Shown piece by piece: positions 35,612 through 46,916 of a stretch of 64,000 nucleotides of DNA. The translations under genes were made by a program, and so were the position numbers. The notes under the pieces are model-generated. The model had not been told where the DNA came from, did no database searches, and saw only the letters and a list, made by a program, of their open reading frames with translations. The first letter of the stretch is position 1. The number at the start of each line of letters is the position of its first letter. This stretch comes from Hofstenia miamia (Eukaryota; Xenacoelomorpha; Acoela), in contig SCFE01000048.1 of the NCBI GenBank assembly GCA_004352715.1, positions 1,095,777-1,159,776 of the forward strand. The letters run 5' to 3'.

Positions 35612-35690
35612 AGAAGAAGAAAAATCTATATTCAGAAATTGTTTTAACAATAAATAGAAATACTGATAACAAATTCTGAATATATATTAT
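35612..35690. mobile_element. Tiny hairpin-like insertion in a LINE copy
   Basis: Absent from the equivalent place in copy 1 (near 32630). The insert includes ATATTCAGAAATTGTT and, about 30 bp on, AACAAATTCTGAATAT, an imperfect inverted repeat that would fold as a hairpin. A closely similar stretch (TAGAAGAAGAA..ATCTATATTCAGAAATTG) occurs in reverse at about 49679-49716, so it is a repeated unit. Confidence 0.6.
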
Positions 35691-36755
35691 TCTCTCTAAG
35701 TGCTCCAACAGGTCAGTACCAGACGTCATTTTTGAGCGTTTCGGAATAGGAACGACTCTGGATACTTTGAATGAATTCGGAAAGCACCCTCTTACCAAAC
35801 ACAAATTGTAAATGTACCACAGAGGCTAAGCTAGGTTGTGAGCATTCTGTCGAATGAGCCAATATGGAATCTGATCGATTCCTGGCGCAGTTTTCTTTAT
35901 TCTCCGGAAGCTATGGTAAACTTCATGAATTGTAAATTCAAGAGGAATACTGTCATCTACGTAATCACGGACCGGTGCAGTATATTTATCAATATGGGAA
36001 ACTTGTGCGTAATGTTTGTTAACTTCATCAACGTCCAAAGCGACATCCACGTGAGAGGAGTCACATGGTGAGACCACCTTCCACCATTGTTTTGATCCGA
36101 TTTTATGTTTCATTTGGGCAATATTATCAAGCATGGTTTTCCTGATTCTTCGAGAGAGAGCATTAGCCTCATTCTTGCGGTTCCGAACTTGAAGGAAATA
36201 TTTCCTCTTCAACATAAGTTTGACCAGCGGCGTCACGTGGGTGGGTCTTTTTCAGAGACCTTGACCTTGACAGGACAGTAGGCGTTGAAAAGTTCGAGCA
36301 CATGTTGGGTCAGAATTTCCAGCATTCTGTCAGGATCATTTATTTGAAGGATATCAAGGAAGTTTGTTCTGTCCATAGCAATGTGCAATGCTCTGACATC
36401 TTGGCGTCGAATATTACGAACAAGAGCAATCTTGTGCTGCGTCCTAGAACGATTCTTAGCCTTCATGATAATGGCGTTGTGATCAGAGGGAACAGTAGTT
36501 CTTTTAGAGTACGCTGGGTGGTAATCTCTCCCAGCAGTTGAGAGAATAAAATCAAGCTGATTACATCCGCATGTGCTCCCAATATGCAGGTGTTCCATTG
36601 GTAATGCGTCGAGTATTTTGGTTGGGTTAAAATCGTTGAAGTCACTGCATATTGTGAAGTGTGCAGTTGGGTACTGCCATTGAAGTTCTTCTACAGAACT
36701 GATAAAATACTCCTGGTAATGCTCCTGACGTTGGCAACAGGGAGGGTAATAGAAN

Positions 36756-38170
36756 CGCTGCGTCCTAGAACGATTCTTAGCCTTTATGATAATGACGCTG
36801 TGATCTGAGGGAAAAGTAGTTCTTTTAGAGTACGCTGGGTGGTAATCTCTCCCAGCAGTTGAGAGAATAAAATCGAGCTGATTACATCCGCATGTGCTCC
36901 CAATATGCAGGTGTTCCATTAGTAATGCGTCGAGTATTTTGGTTGGGTTAAAATCGTTGAAGTCACCGCATATTGTGAAGTGTGCAGTTGGGTACTGCCA
37001 TTGAAGTTCTTTTGCAGAACTGATAAAATTCTCCTGGTAATGCTCTTGACGTTGGCAACAGGAAGGGTAATAGAAGACACAAAATATGTTTTGCGACTCA
37101 ACAGAAGTAAATAGCAACCACAAAGCTTCAAAACTCGTGATAAGTGTTGGAAAAAGTTGAGACACATTGTGCGTAGTTTTATACTACGCGCAAACACCTC
37201 CTCCAGACTTTTTATTGGAATTATGGGAAGATCTGTCGTGGCGAAGAATAGAATACCCGAANCCCAGCAGTTGAGAGAATAAAATCGAGCTGATTACATC
37301 CGCATGTGCTCCCAATATGCAGGTGTTCCATTGGTAATGCGTCGAGTATTTTGGTTGGGTTAAAATCGTTGAAGTCACCGCATATTGTGAAGTGCGCAGT
37401 TGGGTACTGCCATTGAAGTTCTTCTACAGAATTGATAAAATACTCCTGGTAATGCTCCTGACGTTGGCAACAGGGAGGGTAATAGAAGACACAAAATATG
37501 TGTTGCGACTCAACAGAAGTAAATAGCAACCACAAAGCTTCAAAACTCGTGGTAAGTGTTGGAAAAAGTTGAGACACATGATGCGTAGTTTTATAATAGG
37601 CGCAAACTTTTTATTGGAATTATGGGAAGATCTGTCGTGGCGAAGAATAGAATGCACTGATATGGCGACAATATTATTATCTTGAACATCGCAGTTGAGC
37701 CAGGTCTCTGTAATGAAACAAAGGTCAATATTCTCATAAGCCAGCTCCAAAGATAGCAAAAGCGCAGATTTTTCTTCTTTATGGATCGAGTGTTAAACAA
37801 CATTACGTTGGGTTGAGTCTGTAGTCACATTTGCTCCCATATTTTTGCCTTGATGTTGTAGACCTCTATTCTGAAATTTCTGATGCGGATGTTTCTTCTG
37901 TCAATACCTTCTGAGTTAATCAACTCCCACCGTTGTTTAAGACAATTCTTCTCCTTCTCGATTTGATCCGGTGAAAGGTCCGGTCCGATAGATGGGCGGA
38001 AATTATTGAAGGATTTCAGTTTGTAAAGAGAGGCCAAAAGTTTTCGTTTATTCCATACACTATCTAGTTTTACGAGGAGTGGACGTGTATAACAATTTTT
38101 TTGCTTACCCAAGCGACGTATGTCCGTAACGCGTAACCGTGCAGTCCACATCCATGTGAGTAATCAATTC
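36756..38170 (-). pseudogene. CR1-like LINE, endonuclease N-terminal part and upstream ORF (copies 4 and 5)
   Basis: Segments 36756-37261 and 37263-38170 repeat the same endonuclease region after single-N joins. The latter continues furthest upstream: CFITETWLNCDVQDN (37690 region, endonuclease Glu motif), LLFNTRSIKKK at the start of the endonuclease, and before it an ORF1-like basic segment (RPLLVKLDSVWNKRKLLASL, SPDQIEKEKN, IRIRNFRIE). Frameshifts at several homopolymers. These pieces together show the LINE's order: basic ORF, endonuclease, RT. Confidence 0.8.
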
Positions 38171-38171
38171 N

Positions 38172-38460
38172 ACAATTCTTCTCCTTCTCGATTTGATCCG
38201 GTGAAAGGTCCGGTCTGATAGATGGGCGGAAATTATTGAAGGATTTCAGTTTGTAAAGAGAGGCCAAAAGTTTCCGTTTATTCCATACACTATTTAGTTT
38301 TACGAGGAGTGGACGTGTATAACCCTTTTTTTGCTGACCCAAGCGACGGATGTCCGTGACCGTGCAGTTCACATCCATATGAGTAATCAATTCTTCCACT
38401 TGCTTCTTATCAGACACCAATTGTTCAAATGCCTTACCTGTTGGTTCGGGGATACAAACA
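38172..38460 (-). pseudogene. LINE 5' segment (upstream basic ORF), overlapping copy
   Basis: Repeats 37946-38160 after the single N at 38171 and extends further 5' (VSDKKQVEELITHMDVNCTV, preceded in frame by PEPTGKAF). Basic, with no motif I can assign to a defined fold; the position immediately before the endonuclease fits a LINE ORF1-type protein. Confidence 0.65.
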
Positions 38461-39260
38461 AATATTTTGCCAAAGGCCTTCTATTTAGTTAAGGTCAGGA
38501 CTTTGGGCCTCGCCATTCACTAGTGGTAATCCCACGTGTCTGCTCAAGGTGATAAAAAGACTGCATTGTAGTTCGCGATTTATGGCACGGCGTTGTCCTG
38601 AATTAGACAGTCCGTAATATGCGCCATTGGGACAAAAAATCTTTCAATGTGGTAACATATTTGACAGAGGCCGTGGTTCCATCAACTCGAGCCAGTGATC
38701 TTGTACCGTCGAACTTACCAGCACCCCAAACCATCAACGTTTTGCTACCATACTTTACTGTGACAAATCGAGCATGTAATGCTTGATCGTTGAAATGATG
38801 GCAACGTTCGCGCAATCTAGACCGCAGCTGAAACGATGATTCGACTGTGAAAATAATTTGACTCCACTCTTTAACAGTCCAGTGTTGACGCTCTCTGGCG
38901 AATGATAGTCGGTCCATTAAATGTTTCGATCGTAACGCGGGCTTTCGCCGCACAACATAAGATTTAAGACAATACTTTACCAAAATTCGTCTTATTGTTT
39001 GAACAGAGATGGTGTTTCCTGGAAATACTGCCTTGTGCAGTACGATAAATGTAGATTTCGGGCTTTTTTGAAGTAAAAACAAGCAAGGACCTTGATCTAT
39101 GTGAAGACTTCATGGGTCGTCCACTCTTAGGACAATTAACAAACGAACAAAATTTTCGTATTTTTGAATAATTGAATGAACAGTGCTTTTCTTCAATTAT
39201 AGCTGTGCTGAAATCGATCGAATCGAGTTTTTTTCGTTATACAATTGAATAATTGTAGGC
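38460..39260 (-). pseudogene. Tc1-like transposase, catalytic residue lost
   Basis: The 159-codon frame 38603-39082 has TIRRILVKYCLKSYVVRRKPAL, WTVKEWSQIIFTVESSFQL and LMVWGAGKFDGTRSL, the order of Tc1-family proteins. The first catalytic Asp, normally FTDES, is Val (FTVES). Upstream, in other frames, are a helix-turn-helix (STVHSIIQKY) and a GRPMK hinge. Downstream, QDNA with the second catalytic Asp and a DLN.IE-like end can be followed to about 38470 through stops. Its left end abuts the LINE 5' segment. Confidence 0.85.
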
Positions 39261-40550
39261 ACGGGGATTTAAAATGTAGCTTTATTGTGGTATTCGCAAA
39301 TGGTGAAAAAATATCGATAATTTTGTTAATTACGGTTTGCACTAACTTTTTATCACTACTGCGCAACTCACCTTTTCATTAAACATGCACAAACATCTCA
39401 ACCTATGGCTACGCAGCAGCTCCTAAGTTTCTCCTAGAAACTATTAGTGAAAAGATTTTGCGGGTGATACAAATTCAATTCTAGAAAAATTAACAGAAAT
39501 ATTTGAGGTGCATTTCATTACACATTGTCCAAAAAGTCTTTTAATTTTTCCTATAAATCTTTAAGGCCAATAAACATTCCTTCAAAACGTGTTTAACGAA
39601 TGCATGCAAAAGTTTTATAGTTAAAAAAGATGCGTATAATACATTTTGTAATTCTCGAACTCCTCAAAATTTCTCACTATAAAAAGGCAAGAAATATTTC
39701 TAATATAGAAAGCCGAAAAAGCGTTCAATGTATATGTATATCCAGAGTATAAAAATGTTCCTTATCAAAAATCAAAGAGAAAATTTATTCGTGATACCCC
39801 CAATAATCGAACTAATTATGCTACTATTAATCAGCTCAAGGAGTCGAAGAAATACATGCACAGCAATGACGGCGAAATTTCTAACTCCTAAATAAAACTT
39901 TTATGAACCTTGGTAAATACGATGGACCTGCCATAGAATACAATCTTTCATATTACACGCAATTGGGATGTCCCTTGCTTTTACTGTACAAAATTCAAAT
40001 ATATTTTTGAAAAGAATTTGGTAAAGAAACAGCATGATCAGGGGTAAGGATGTTAAAAAATTATGTTCACTATCATTTTGAATAAAAATATTAGTAAATA
40101 ATAAGAGCACTTTCAAATTTTAAAAATGATTTATTGCTAGAAGTGCACTTATTTTAAAATATAACTCTTTAACTATTGCGCACTTCTTAAGCTACACTAT
40201 AAAAGAAATATTCTATTTTGTATTGTTAATTTTGTAAAATAAGAAATTAAAATATATATTTAAAAATTACCAAATATAAAATTGTTTTTTTAAAAAAACG
40301 AAAATCAATACATATAAAATTAATATTAAATATCTTAACTCTCCTATAAGCTTCTGCATTTGTTCCTCTCCAACAACTTGTCTAACTATATGCAAATCTT
40401 AAGAACATGCAGATATATTTCGACTTTACAAATTTAACAATACAAAATGAAATATTTAAGAATCACCAAATTTAAACTTGTTTTAAAATGAACGAAAATC
40501 AATACATATAAAATTAATATTAAAATGATTATTTTGTGTGTGATTGATAT
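39260..40550. other. AT-rich stretch, no gene; short direct repeat
   Basis: No supported coding region. About 70 bp at 40258-40328 recur at 40455-40524, sharing ACGAAAATCAATACATATAAAATTAATATTAAA. Between them, 40399-40432 (AAGAACATGCAGATATATTTCGAC) matches the LINE 3'-end motif at 31230-31255, suggesting LINE 3' remnants. Confidence 0.5.
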
Positions 40551-40559
40551 TGGAAGACT

Positions 40560-40971
40560 TGTACAAAAGTTGAGATGCTGTGGGAAAACTATATGAGTTT
40601 GTGTTCCGGATGTCACAGATTAGTCATGAATTGCTTGAACCCTAACCACCATATCTTGATAATAGAAGTGGAGCATTTCCCTGCTGTAAAATTTCTGACA
40701 ATTGCAGGAAAAATATGTAGAAATTGTATTCAGATGGCAAGAGGCACTTCTGGCAGAAGACTTAAAATACATCTTGGAGAATGCTTTGATAGCAATTGAT
40801 GACCATCCTCCTAGAGCTTCCATTGATGTTGGTATGAAGGATATACCAGCAGCTGAACATGATTCTGCGTATTTTGTAAACTTTCAGTTGTCAAACTTCC
40901 AGAGTATGACCAGCATTAGACCCGCAAAGGAAACAATTGAAGGATGCTGTCAACTAATTAATCACGTCTAG
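40560..40971 (+). other. Unrecognised open reading stretch
   Basis: Two overlapping frames, 40575-40799 and 40702-40971. The second (EKYVEIVFRWQEALLAEDLK..., ending LINHV) has balanced, protein-like composition, unlike nearby AT-rich noise, but no family is recognised. It ends against the opposite-strand RT element. Confidence 0.3.
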
Positions 40972-43375
40972 AGCGGCTGGTCAGCCAGAACACCAGCATG
41001 GCAAAAAGATGTCCCCAGGACGAGCACGAGATTCAGTGAGGTTAGACTTTTCAAGCACAGGAGGCAAAGCACATTTAGAAGCAGTTGCAAAAATAGTGTT
41101 CCTGAGCTGATCATGACATGCAATTCATTCACCATCAACTGCACATGACATAACATGATCACTGAATAAATCCAAAGGCTTAAAGCATTTTGGACATTTT
41201 TTGTTATCATCAATTAAGGGGATGCCAAGCTGATAACAAAGCAAAATTCGGAATTCAGCAGGAGCAAAGGAAAAACCAAGTGCTTTCAAGGGAATCACAA
41301 CCAACCCATCCCCACTTCCAGGTATGGAAACAAGAGAGAAGTCTTGCTTTATCCCAAGAAGGCAAACTGAAGGATAAACAAGTATTCTGGCTAACTTACT
41401 CCAAGAGTGAACAAATAGACTTCTGTGCTTTTGTGGTCATCTGTAAAAGCATTTCAGACAGTGCTAGTACTTTGCTAGAAAGTTCTAGCAAACACTGATG
41501 TGGCACAGAGTAAATATACTCATCAATGGGAACAGTCTGTTTACATAGTTCTTTATATTCCACATACGACCCCAAGAACACAGCAGAAGCATTTGTTAAT
41601 GCTAGTGGTAATCCAATACCTCCTTTAGAAATTGGCAAAGATGCCTGTAATCTTTATAACACAGATGCAATTTTAGCTGTGGGTCTTTAAGTAATTTTAT
41701 GTCATTCATAATTTAAAAACTTAAAAATACGTTTTGAAAAGAATAAATTTTGGAGCTCCAAGAGTGATAAGACCATCTTTTTGTCTGTTGATTAGTTTGG
41801 GGGCAAAGCACTGAAATCGCAATTAGGAATAGGCAACCAAACTTCGCATTTAGGTGAACTAATTTCCAAGCCTAGATTTTTCATAGCTAAGACCACAAAC
41901 TCAAATACTTTACACAAAGATGGGACGCCCCCAACCAGACCACCATCATCTAAATACCATTTGTTGCATGCTAATTCAGAAAATTGATCTTCGATAGAAG
42001 AAACGATCGGATGAATAGCTAAAGCAAACAAAAGGGGAGCCAAAGGATCACCTTGTTGAACTCAGCAAGCTGGAAACAAGGATTTAGATCCTAATTTAAA
42101 CCAAGAAGGCTGAGACTAGCAAAAATAAACCCAAGGATATAACTGTGGAAAATGAAGTTTAATCTGAGAAAGTATGGCTGAGCGATTAAGACTGTTAAAT
42201 GCATTTTTTATGTTTAGCTGAGAAATTCTAAATTGCTTTTCGATCCAACAGCTTCCACCAATCCATTCAAAGCATGGATGACGGTTTCACAACCTCCCTT
42301 AATGCCTACACCAACTTGAAGAGGAGCAAAAAAAGTAGCTGCCCTATTCCTTGACAATTAACATACGCATTTGGCAATCAATCGTCGACGAACTTCTCCC
42401 ACAGCAATTGGGCGAATTCCACCGTTCTTTTTCTTTAATGCAAAAAGATTAGCTCCACAAATATATAGTGCAATTTCATCAGAAACATTACCAGATACTA
42501 AACAGTTGATTACTTCGAGCACAGATGCGATTGCTTTGTCCCCATATTCAGGTGTTGGGCATTGGAATGCATTAATCAGATGGGAAGCATAAAGTTTAGA
42601 GAGACCGGCAGCAGAATCCCTAGGGGAAGCTTTTCACACATTTAATCAGAATGTCTTTGTTTATCACGAATGACTCTGGGTCTTCAGTACCATAATCTAT
42701 TTTATTTTTCGAATTGTTGACATGCTTCTTCTTCAGTGAATGAAATGTTTGCTTATCAACGCTTAGACCATCGGATTTTAGGCCTGCTATGGCTCTACGA
42801 AAACTGCCTTTGTGACCAAGCTGTCTAGCTCTCTTAAACTTTTGGCTGGAACTAACAGAATGATTTATTTTTAATGTTGCCAGAACTTACAGTTGCTTCG
42901 TACCAGAGTTGAGCATCATCATCATTCAACCAACGCTCTAAGCGGCTTTTGAGAATTGACTCTTCGCATTTCAGGTGTTAGGAACCCTCACAAGGAGGAG
43001 ACCAGAGAACACAAGCAGGCAAAATAAAAATCTCCACCCAATGATTAATGAAACTTAGTTCCCGCTTAACCTTACTAAAAGAGTGACTCACATCTTTAGC
43101 CCAGAGATTACCGCAGCTGATTGGAACTATCTTTCTGGTAGGAATAGAAAACATTTCAATATCAGAAAGTGAGGGAAATACAGGCGTTATTCCAGATGAA
43201 CGAAGTGGTATTTAATGGTAGCAACGAAAGCTGCTGTGTGAGAGTTGTGTGCGAATTGGATTGCTGAACTACTTCTGATTTGTTGATTGAAAAATATTCT
43301 CCATCAGATCGAATTCCTATAATTTCATTTAGGGATGTTTCTTTTTTCTTATTGCGTTTTCTTGGTTTCATTGAT
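40960..43375 (-). pseudogene. Reverse transcriptase element with YLDD box and C-terminal endonuclease-like motif
   Basis: Read on the minus strand across several frames: a 70-codon basic frame at the 5' end (43162-43371), then FFAPLQVGVGIKGGCETVIHAL (about 42270-42330), KNAFNSLNRS, a QQGDPL-type block leading to APLLFALAIHPIV, and WYLDDGGLVGG (about 41931-41963), the catalytic Asp pair. Then KGGIGLPLA (41600), a Cys/His-containing segment (DHVMSCAVDGECIACHD, about 41110-41160) and RPGDIFLPCWCSG followed, across a stop, by PAALDV (about 40965-41030). That last part resembles a PD-(D/E)xK-type endonuclease motif. Many stops and shifts. The RT is distinct from the LINEs on either side. Confidence 0.7.
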
Positions 43376-43757
43376 TTTAGATTGTATATGTTCTCTTGAT
43401 TTTATGCTATATATAATTTTCAAACCGTTGTTAAAAAAAAACTATAAAAGTGGTCTTCGTTGTGTTATATGTAGAAGTCAAAACAAAGCAGTTACTTAAT
43501 TAAAGCTAATGTAGCTTCAAAATATGGCAAATTTAAAGCAAGCTACTTTCCCAAAAATAGGTTCCAGTGTAAAATATATGTACTTTCTATTAGGGTTGAA
43601 TAAGGTTAAGATTTTTGGATCAGGTTTATCAAGATTAATTGGATTAAGTCAGGTCAGCGTTCAAGTTACGTTTGAGAAGTAGCAAATTGGGTCAAGGAAA
43701 AAACAGGATCAGAATCAGGTTTGACCATGCTGTTTGACCAATTTAATATCATTTTAG

Positions 43758-45010
43758 TAGAGGTGTGCGATATTGCTATTTTTAAGTTCGATCGACATCG
43801 ATACGATATTAGATTTCGATGCGATATTTAAACATTTTGTCAACCAATAAGAATAGAATTTAATTTTAAACAACGTCTCAAAAACATAAATAGCGGGCAA
43901 ACGTGGCATCAGCAAATCCTCCAAGAACATCAACATATGCTTGACTCAAATCCCAATCTTCTGCAGTCCGTGTAGTTGAACACCTTGTTTCGAGCATAGA
44001 AACATCCAAATGAGCTTTCAGTTCGAGTAGTCGTTTTTCTTTCAAAATACAGACGACCACCTAATATCAACTGCTTGCAACAAGTTGAGTTTGTTCTCTT
44101 CTTGCAAGGAATGTAAATTTTCTGTTGTTTTTGGTCTCCTTTTATAAAATCCGACGATTGCTCTGAAATTTTGAGCATTTTGGGAAATCCAGAAGCATAT
44201 TGAAATCCTCTCGAAATTGCTAAGTGTAGCTGATGCGCAAAACAAAGAATACTAGAAACCAGTTTTTTTACTTGAGATAGATTCAAAACGTAGTTAGACT
44301 CAGAATCGGTAACCATAAAACACTTCATTTCTGACAAATTGATGTCAAAAAAATCAAGCATTTCGTCAAATTTTTTAATCACAATTTAGGCATTATGTGC
44401 TTCAAGAAAGTGCAGAGTGTCTAACACAGTAGATTTGAGTTCAAAATTGTCAGTCAGATAATGCCCTGTTAAGCATATGAAAGCCGTGTTAAACTGAAGT
44501 CCAGATATCCGATGTGAAAGACATAGGGTTTATTTTCTTTAATGACATTATACTGTTTGACCCTTTTTCACCAAAAAGCTCGGGGATAATTGTTCTCGAA
44601 ATGATGTTCGTGTTGGTATTTGATAACGACTATCAAGCAAACTCACCACTTTTCTGAAGCCGGCGTCGTCCACCATCGAAAAAGGACACATATCATGAGC
44701 TAGCATCTCTGCAACAACGATATTCAATTCTTTTTGCTTTGCCGAATCAGGTGAATATTTTTCAGAGTTGGGGATTACTTTTGCAAAAGTTTTAATATCC
44801 GATTGGTTTTCATTTTGCTTCTCTTGTTTTTTTATCGTACAGCTTCTTTGGCTTCAAATTCACTGTGTCGTTTGCTCGTGTTGTTCGCAAATGATGCTGA
44901 GCTTTAGAAGTGTTCCCAGATGGAGTGGAAACTTCTAAATTTCATAATTTGCAAGTAACTTTGTTGTTGTCGGCTTTTGTAAAATGCTCTTAAATGATGC
45001 TCCTGTTTCC
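43758..45010 (-). pseudogene. hAT transposase of ZBED type, decayed
   Basis: From the right: a BED-finger-like residue pattern (PSGNTSKAQHHL, about 44895-44930), AEMLAHDMCPFSMVDDAGFR (about 44650-44710), which is diagnostic for ZBED-like hAT proteins, then MVTDSESNYV with a catalytic-Asp strand, ILCFAHQLHLAI (C-x2-H motif) and further fragments to 43880. Frames change several times. The left edge starts TAGAGGTGTGCGATATTGC (43758 onward) with repeated CGATAT motifs behind it, as in hAT ends. The right terminus was not located. Confidence 0.78.
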
Positions 45011-45126
45011 CTAGAATTTCAAATCAACAATACTCTGAAATTGTAGACTAATAAATCAAACTACCTTGTGTAGCCAGTAGAATAATATACAGAACTAATA
45101 CACGAGAGTGGAGAATGTAAATAAAC

Positions 45127-45425
45127 TATGGTAGGGTCCATGCCCGGTCCGTATACCGTGCCCGTAAAAATAGGTCCGTAGGTTTGTCCGTGTCTGTATC
45201 GTAAGTCCGGTATTTTATTGCAACACACGACTAATCGTGCAGTCCCAACTCATGGATTTTTGTAGCAGAGATATAATATAATAATATGAGTAATGAGCTA
45301 GTACCTGAAAACTGCTTTAATCTATTATCTATGGTAGGTCCCGTGCCCTTGCCCGTGCCGTAGCCTGTACCAATAAAAATAGGCCCGTAGGTTTGTCCGT
45401 GCCCGTATCCTAGCCCGTTATGCCC
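45127..45425. repeat. Pair of GC-richer direct repeats rich in GCCCGT
   Basis: Two degenerate copies, 45127-45213 and 45330-45422, share TATGGTAGG and AAAAATAGG.CCGTAGGTTTG followed by TCCGTG..CGTAT. They contrast with the AT-rich surroundings. They could be subterminal repeats of a hAT-like element. No target duplication was identified. Confidence 0.5.
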
Positions 45426-45745
45426 TTATCTAAATGTTATTTAAATATAATAGCTTGAAGCAACAACAAAATCTTCAATTGTGCCATTGTACATGCACAC
45501 TTAAACTGTCATAACAAGGATAAATGAACAAACAGTAAAAACCAAATTAAGCACTTTTGGTAATATTTGTTTAATTTTTCAACTATGAAGTCATTGTGAA
45601 GTTCCGTTTCCAGTATATTTATCAACAAATTTTGTCAATTCATTGACAAGTCCTTCATCAAACCTAATAACTCAAAATTCAAGATTACCTGTGTTAGAGA
45701 AAAGTTATCTATAGATAAACATAAGTTAAGAAACAACATGAATAC

Positions 45746-46916
45746 ATGAAGATATTTAAAAAATGGATTTTCATTAAAACAACAAAACATTCTTCGCTCA
45801 AATTTCTAGTACTGACAATAATGTTACTTATATCTGGCATCGAGATTAATCCCGGGCCTTTCAAAACTGATAATATTTATGAATACTCCGAATTATCAAA
45901 CATAATGCATTCAACTAATTTTTTTAAATATATTCACATAAATTTTTAGAATCTCTCAATAAAAAAATTCATAATGTAGATAATTCATTTCTGAACTGGA
46001 TACAAACTTTATTCTGGGGATAACTGAAACTTGGTTTACAATTGATAATGACAATTCGTCCTGGTCAATCGATAATTCTAAATTTAAAATATTTAGAAAG
46101 GACAGAAATCTAAACTTTCATGTTAATAAGACAAAAGGAGGTGGTGCCATGTTTTTAATACCTAAAATGCTCAAACCTAAACTTAAGACTGATATAGCAA
46201 AAGATTCAACTTACGAAAGTCTTTGGGTTGAAATTCGAAATCCAAACAAAAATTTTAATAGTCAATTATTAAATATCTCTTATTGTTCAAATAAAGCTCA
46301 TATAAATACTTTTTTCTTACAAATGGAAGAGGAATTTTCTACTGCTTTGAGTTATAACACGAATATAATGGTAATGGGAGACTGGAATGTAGATCTTCTA
46401 AACGATAACGAAAAAAGTAAGCTTGGCAATTTTCTCAATACTATCAATATTTCACTAATAAATAAAACAATTCCTTCCAGAATTTCTGCTAATAGTAAAA
46501 CGCTTATTGACTATTTCATGATAGCGGAAAATGCTTCGTCTTATAATTATTTTTTTTTAATTTACATACTCAGCAACTTATTCTAATGTTCTAAAAGTTT
46601 GTGAACCCACTAAATCTTGGATAAAAACACGAGAAAAATCACAAGGAAATGTCGAAAAACTTCGACAGTATTTAAAAATCGAAAATTGGAATTCAATATA
46701 TTCATCACTAACTCCTAATGAAATATTTGCTTTTCTATTTGGATATATGCTGCCCAAAAAAATATATTCTTTCCAGATGAATTAAAATTCGCAAATATAA
46801 CACCATTATTTAAAAGAAATGATCCCGAAATTGTGGTAAATTTTAGACCCATTTCAATCAGTTTTCCAATCAGCAAAATATTTGAACGAATTCTTCTTAT
46901 AAACCTACCAAAACAC
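45746..46916 (+). pseudogene. CR1/Jockey-like LINE, endonuclease half (interrupted element)
   Basis: A hydrophobic leader (LVLTIMLLISGIEINPGP) precedes the endonuclease domain: ITETWF (about 46019), KGGGAMFLIPK, MVMGDWNVDLL and LIDYFMIAE. The domain is damaged by shifts near 45945 and 46560. The linker and start of RT follow (ANITPLFKRNDPE, FRPISISFPISKIFERILL) and stop at about 46916. The remainder resumes at 48395. Confidence 0.82.

Larger units (their letters stand above)
33990..36754 (-). pseudogene. CR1-like LINE, copies 2 and 3, interrupted by a gap
   Basis: After the single N at 33989 the endonuclease segment is repeated (33990-34229) up to a 1000-N gap (34230-35229). Beyond it RT and linker sequence recurs (35230-36240), then endonuclease again (36240-36754). 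The copies differ from copy 1 by scattered substitutions and small indels, e.g. the frame break at 36237 near the DPPT/HVTPLVK junction. In this copy an insertion of about 75 bp splits the RT at 35612-35690. Confidence 0.8.
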
